Positions 48,201-54,900 of a DNA stretch of 64,000 nucleotides are shown piece by piece. The notes under the pieces are model-generated. The model was not told where the DNA came from, did no database searches, and saw only the letters and a list, made by a program, of their open reading frames with translations. Every line of letters starts with the position of its first letter. Within the stretch, counting starts at the first letter, position 1. Where the stretch lies: contig JAWHQI010000258.1 in assembly GCA_033032865.1 (NCBI GenBank), positions 2,914,001 through 2,978,000 of the forward strand, read 5' to 3'. The position numbers and the translations under genes were made by a program. The DNA comes from Dactylorhiza incarnata (lineage: Eukaryota > Streptophyta > Magnoliopsida > Asparagales > Orchidaceae).

Positions 48201-51200
48201 TATCAAACCAAGTAGAAACCCTATAGGCCTACCTTTTTTATTTCAATATTCAACAATTTGTCCCTAATAAAAGACTCTAGGCTATTTTTCCATCTCCATA
48301 CAGGGTTTAGGGAAGATTTGTCATCAACCCATCTCAGTCCTGGATCAATATTCCATGTCCAGTCCATTACATCTTAGGAGTGGTTTAGGAGGCCATACAT
48401 AGATTTAACAAAGCAAGCAACCAATAAACAAGAACAAAGGCATATGCAGTAGAACAAAGAATAATATGAGCCCAGTAGTGGTACACACGAAATCAGAATG
48501 CAATATAATATAAGAGGGATACAATCACGAGGTATACTCACGCCACGCTCTTGAGGTCTGGTTCCCTTGAAAAGTCCTTTCCCAAGAGAGATACAAGACT
48601 AAGACTCCAAAGATGTAAGATAACTAGCCATACTGCCCTTTATATAATGGGTATAGGATAATATGTGCCACATGCACGACATAACTGATAGTAGACTAGC
48701 ATGTACATATCAACACTCCGGTCTTGAAAATCGACATTACCCTCAAGGTCAAGTTGCAGTGATCCTCGAGCTCCGGCGATTCAAAATCAGCAATTGTAAT
48801 TTTGTCGTCTTCAGACGCGAGCAGCAAGCGCGGTTCTTTATGGGGATAGTTGTGTAAGGGGAGTACGGATGATTATAGCAAAACAATAGCCTTGGCGGCA
48901 GGAGGTCGATGTAATCCAGATAAGAGAGGGGTGTGTTGGAGAATTTGGTTTAGGTGGTGGAAATGGAGGTGGATGCTGGAGAGGGGGTGTTGGCGGGGCC
49001 TATGGAGGAGAGATATGGTGGCACAGAGAGGGCTTGTGCCTGTTTGGGTGGGACGATGTGTGATTACGATCGAAAAACTGAAATGCTAAAATGACTGGGG
49101 GCCCCAGTGTCGTGGAAAATTCTGCTTCCACAAATCGGGCATATTGGATGGCCACGGTGAGCGTGGGCTGGTCCAAAGTCCTAAGGCGGGGGCAGATGTT
49201 CGGTGGCAATCCATGCATAAAGTACCCGAGGTAAAGTTTCATGGACAAGAACGGAACACGAAGTAACAGTTACACAAAAAATCATCAATGTAAGCCTCGG
49301 TTAAGTAACTTGATGGGCATCACAAAGAAGCTCAAAGGTGTTCCCAGGGCGATGTGTGTTGTAGCGCAAAATGAGTTGCTTCTTAAGTATGACCCACATG
49401 ATGTGCAGCGTTTACTTACGAACCCAACGCATGCAATAAAGTGCAGGCCCTTCCATGTAAATCATCACAAGGGGAACCTTGTTGGCTTCCGAAGTGAGAT
49501 GTAACTCAAACAATTGCTCTACATAGTGATCTAACCGAGCGAGTCAGAACTATCAAACAAGGGCACCTTATGTGCAGGGAAATCAACGACGGGGGTGCTA
49601 TCGCATAAGGGTCAGTTGAGTTGTTGATGCCCGTCAGCTCGATGGCCGCAAGATTGGTGGTCGGAGATGAGGGAGGTTTTTAGCGGGTGAGTGGCTATGA
49701 TGGAGAATTTGGAGGATGACAGTGAGGGCAGGTTCCACCACATCCATTCAGGAGGAGAGATTGCCCAGAGAAAACTCTACGTTGTCAAAACGATTTGTCA
49801 TGGAGAGCGACAATGACATCCACCAACAAGAGGGAGTATGCAGTGGAAAACAACGTCGGAAGGCACCTTCAAGTTTGTCATTGAGCCACCTAGGGGATGA
49901 CCATCACCAGTGGTGGATCGGTAAGAGCTCGGTCTTAGCACGACTAAGTACAGGCGGCAACGGAGGTGTGCTAAAGATGGAGTGCGTTGTGGGAGCCGAA
50001 GCCAAGCTGGAGACGCGTTGACTGCTACTGAAAGAGGTAGGCGGCTAGGCCAGAAACCCGCTAGATTGATGTGTTAGGTGAATGGACCCAACAAAAATGT
50101 TTGTTCTGCGAGATAAACCGGCTAGAAGAGGACGAAACATGGCGGCCCGATGTGAAAACCTCGGCGGTGGTTATATGGTGTGTGTAGTGTAAGATTGTGG
50201 CCACCAATGTGGATATACACAGACGATCGCGGTCAATGAAGAAAGGGATCGACCGAGACCTCGAAATCGAGTGCGCGACCGTGAGGCTACTGGGATCAGA
50301 AAACAATGACGGGAATGGAAAGCGGCATCCGCACCAAAAGAGAAGTCAGTGGCTCTGAAAGCATCTGATAAAGAAGCTTCAGTCTTGGATGATGAGTTGA
50401 TTTATCTGGTGGCAACGAGATTCAGGAAGTGGATTAGATATGAAGATTTCAAAAGAAAGGTCAGCGTGTATGCCCAGGTATCGTTGGATCGAGCTATTCC
50501 CGCAGCCTAGGTTTAGGCAGGGGAAGGCATAGTGTCGGACAAAGTTGGAACGCACGAAATTAGAATGCAATATAATATGAGAGGGATACAATCGTAAGGT
50601 ATATTCACCTCGCTTTTGAGGGTTGGTTCCCTCAAAGAGTCCTCTGAGAGATCCAAGACTAAGACTCCAAAGATATAAGATAACTAGCCTTAGTCCCATT
50701 TACACAGAATGGGTACATGATAGCATGTGCCCCAAACATGACATAACTAATAGTAAAAAAGCATATACGTATCAAATATCATGTCAATCGACAAGCATGA
50801 AGATTAGACATATGCTACATGTATGATCAATTAAGAAGCAGCCTGCAGAGTTCTCCAAATCAAGATTACAAAAAACAGATAGCATTTGCATAAATATTCA
50901 TACAGATTGTAAAACCAAATGTAGAAGCACCAAGTCACGCACAGATCAGCTAAAGTAGGATCATTAATAGCCATAGGTTATCAAAAACCAAGTTCATATG
51001 GAAATGTTACAGATTAATCTATAAATAATCCACAACACCAACCTAGGGATTTGCTCATTGCACAAAAAACTCATTGACATTTAATTAATGAATTCTACCA
51101 GAGTAGAAAACTATCTAATAGGTAAGATTCATTCATCAGCTAAACAGGCCTTGCTTTTACATGTATGAACCCTTTTTATTCAACTAATAAAATAAACCTT

Positions 51201-51928
51201 GACAAGAAACCAAAAACCTATCTTTATGCAATTAAAAAAAACAAATAAAAGCAGGAGTCATTGAACAATACAGCAACTGACCACTTCATTAGGCTTCCTT
51301 TTACTAGTGCGCTCTACATCAACATGGAAAACATTTGATAATGCATGCACCCCACTATCCTGCAAGAAAAACACTTTAATGTTTTGCGCCAAAGTGACAC
51401 TGGAAATGACAAGCAATTCATCATTTATCTCATATTTCAAACTGCTAAAAGCATATATAATAGCTGTCAATGTTCCACTCTTACGTCCATCATCAAAATG
51501 TTCAGAAGAGATTTGGATACCGGCGTGTCATGCTATTCTTGTGCATGCCACAAAAATAAGGCACCACAATTTAACTCAATTAAGGTTAAGACTAGCACAA
51601 CCCCATATAAATACACTTACAAGTTACAAAAATGAAGCATTAAGGGAAACACAAAAATTATCAAAACATTTAAAATATATTTACCATAAAAACCATTAAA
51701 CTGCCAATACAATATAAAGTCTAGTTTATGGGCATGTGTCTACAGTCTGCTAGTGCAGGCCAGGCTCAAGGATTATAAGAGCATCCTTCTAATTTCTATA
51801 ATTGTATTTCTTTTAGAAAATGTTTTTATTATTCTCTTTTTATTCACCTCTATATATAAATGAGTTGTATCGTGGATTTCTTCAAATTATGTATTGCCAT
51901 ACAGAATAGAAACAAGCAGGCGTTGCTT

Positions 51929-51965
<37 letters not shown>

Positions 51966-54900
51966 TCCGAAACAATTGGTCCCCTCCACCATTATACTTC
52001 GCCAGTGCTTGTTTGTTGTTACAATAACATGAAGGTCAATGCAGAGTTTTTCCTTCATTGTCACGAGAAATGGTGATTTCTTCAATGTCAGGCAGGAGGA
52101 CCCGTCATCTTTCTTCAATCTCTTTTCTTCCAATGCATTCATAACCTATCACTGGATTCCCACCGACTATGATATCTATACCATTCGTCGAGAATTTTAT
52201 CACAACATGAAACTACACATTGATACCTTCCAGTGTGATGGGCAATGGCGCAGCTCCTTCACGGTGTTCTCAAGCAAAGTCGATTAGTGATTCTTCATAT
52301 GGCTGATTGCATTGTGATTCAACCCCGTTTTTTATAAGCATGCTGGAACAGAACTTCCAATGAACTTCATGTATCAAAATGAATTCAATGAATGTTAATT
52401 TTGGCATTATTACTACTAAATAATTATGGCGAGTCCACGATTAAGAAGGTATCACATCGTTTTTGGATTTCTGTTTGAAACGATGGAAGTTAATGCCACC
52501 TTTCATATCCAAAGATGTTTTAAGCATGAATTTCTTGTTGATTCAATTCCCACCCCGCATGAGTGGCAAGGATTTCGTTAATTATATTCCTTGGCTTTGT
52601 TCCCGAAGTTTCCCCTTAATCGCTCCTGCTTGTTCCTCTTACCACTTCCTAGCCTAGTAAGGATAAACTTGTATTTTTACCTTGACGGGTGAATGATTCA
52701 ATCAATTCACCAAGCTAGCAACATTGGCATGTCGTGAGATAGTCAGCACATTGGAATTGGCACTATAGGTTGCGATTGGAGGAATAGTTGGAGAATTTAG
52801 AGGTCTTGGTTTCAGGAAGAACGACTCATTTTTATTGCGCATTTGCATGGATTATGTTGTATTGTCCGTAATGACATGATAAGCTCAGGAAGTTGTACTT
52901 CTCCTCACAGAATGCACTCCCTAAACCTTGCTAGTGGTTTTTTTTCTAAACCTTGCTAGTGGTTCCTTCTGGGGATTGTCGGTAATAGGGGTTGCTCCTA
53001 ATATGACTACTGGTGCAGTCTCATAGAATGTATGTATTGATGGTGGCAATGGCCTCGATGAGAGGTCTTTCGCTTTATTTTCCTCATGGTTAGTAAGATA
53101 CTTCTTCTCATCACATGGCATCGTCGGATGGATGATAGCGAAAAAATTGTCCTCTCCATCAATGTGAGAGCGAGTCATTTCCAGCATCTCAGTATATGGT
53201 GTCGACGTAATTAAGTTGAGTTGATATTTGAACAACGAATCGCGTAATAGGTGCCTCATAGCAACTTGGGCGATGTTTGCTTGTGCATCATGGATCTCCA
53301 ATTTCTCCTTTTAAGGGTGACTGAAGAAGTCTCAAATAGATTTATTAGTGCATTGTTACAGAGCAAAGAGGTGACATGATCTCTCTTCATCTCCTTTGAG
53401 TTTGTGAAGTATAACACAAATAATTGCTTGAACTCTCCATAACTGGTGCTGCATTTGAGAGGTAGATCGAAAAGTATGTATCGACATGTCCACATGTGTC
53501 ATAAAAAGCATCCGACGCTCGAGGTTTCCCTAGAGTTGTCAAAGTGCGATCTATGACTCAAACACGTGTTTACTTGGATCATCATTCTCAATGTAGTAAT
53601 GGATTGTTTGAACCTTCTTGGAATGCACTAAGAACAAAGTCTTGTGTAGAATGGAGCCAGTATGTTACCATCATCAGTATTTGTCTCAATAGGGGGCTCA
53701 ACGAGTGAACAGCTTACTCTGCTGAGCAAACGTCCTTGGTGGAACCTAGAAGGAACACTGCTAGGGTGGTTCCGGAACTACCAATAATTGGAGGATATAG
53801 GTTTAATGGTGTGACGAGCATAGGAGAAGGGTTGAGAGAAAATTCGTGTAAGTGTTTCAGTAATTTGCATCAGACTTGTGATGTTTTCATACATCCAGTG
53901 GAAGACTTCCCTGATCGTGAATTCGCACAAGCTAGGAGCTACAAGGGCAATGGTGGTGGTGTTATCGTTGTTGTTGGGTGAGTTTGACATGTCTTTTTAT
54001 ACTTCAATCAGCGGCTCCACGTACACCACACCTTTAAGCATGTTGAAATCCAATTTATCCAAAGAGAATGTTGATAGAATATTACTAGACAACAACAAAA
54101 AACACCAAAGAAAATATCGAAAAAGGAAAGGTAATGAGAATGATGATTTTATTTGTGGAGGTCCCTCCTCTTATTACCCACTGACTGTGAAATACTCCCC
54201 CTCCAAGAACCAGAAGTTAATACAACTGAGTTAAGATGATTAGGAACCTTGAAAACAAGATATTCAGATCCCTTCCTCTTCGAATTTATAGATATTTATA
54301 GGATAGATTATTATAATCGCCGTGTGGTTATTAAGGCATGGCTATTAATGAGGAAGCATAGTCTTATTAATGAACTTAAAGACAGAATACTTAGAGTGGT
54401 TATTCGCAGTTTTTAACTGCTAGTACAGTAATCCCAACACTAATTGGTGTTTAATGCAGAAAAGTTTCTCGTGGCATAACTGTTGATTTGCTTATGTCCA
54501 GTGAATGCCTTTGACAAGCCAATGCTTCTTCATAAAAATCATATTTTGTGACTACCATTAAATGAACTCTTTTATGTGTCTACTAGAGTAATAGTTTTGG
54601 AGCCTTCAAATAAAATGTAATGTTTTGTCGATGATCTTTCAGTAAGTTGTTAGGCTTCTTTTCCATACCCATTATAAACTTTCTATCATGTGCATCTCCT
54701 CCATTGATGACGTGACAATTATTTTGGCATATGAGGCAAATATGGTTGTACAAATTTGAAGAAAGAATTGGTGAATAATGAATGATATGTGGATCAAAAT
54801 TGTGAATAAACTAGATCGATTGTGTTCATTCGACAATCTGATGATCTGTTGTCAATGGTGTCGAATAGCAGAACGTGTAGGTGAGATTGAAAAGGAAATC

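Noticed and set aside
51894..52142. Poly-Pro and poly-Gly proteins
   Set aside because: Translations of the 30-base C run.
52039..52287. 82-codon plus-strand ORF after the C run
   Set aside because: No family recognised; lies in an intron between decayed gypsy fragments.
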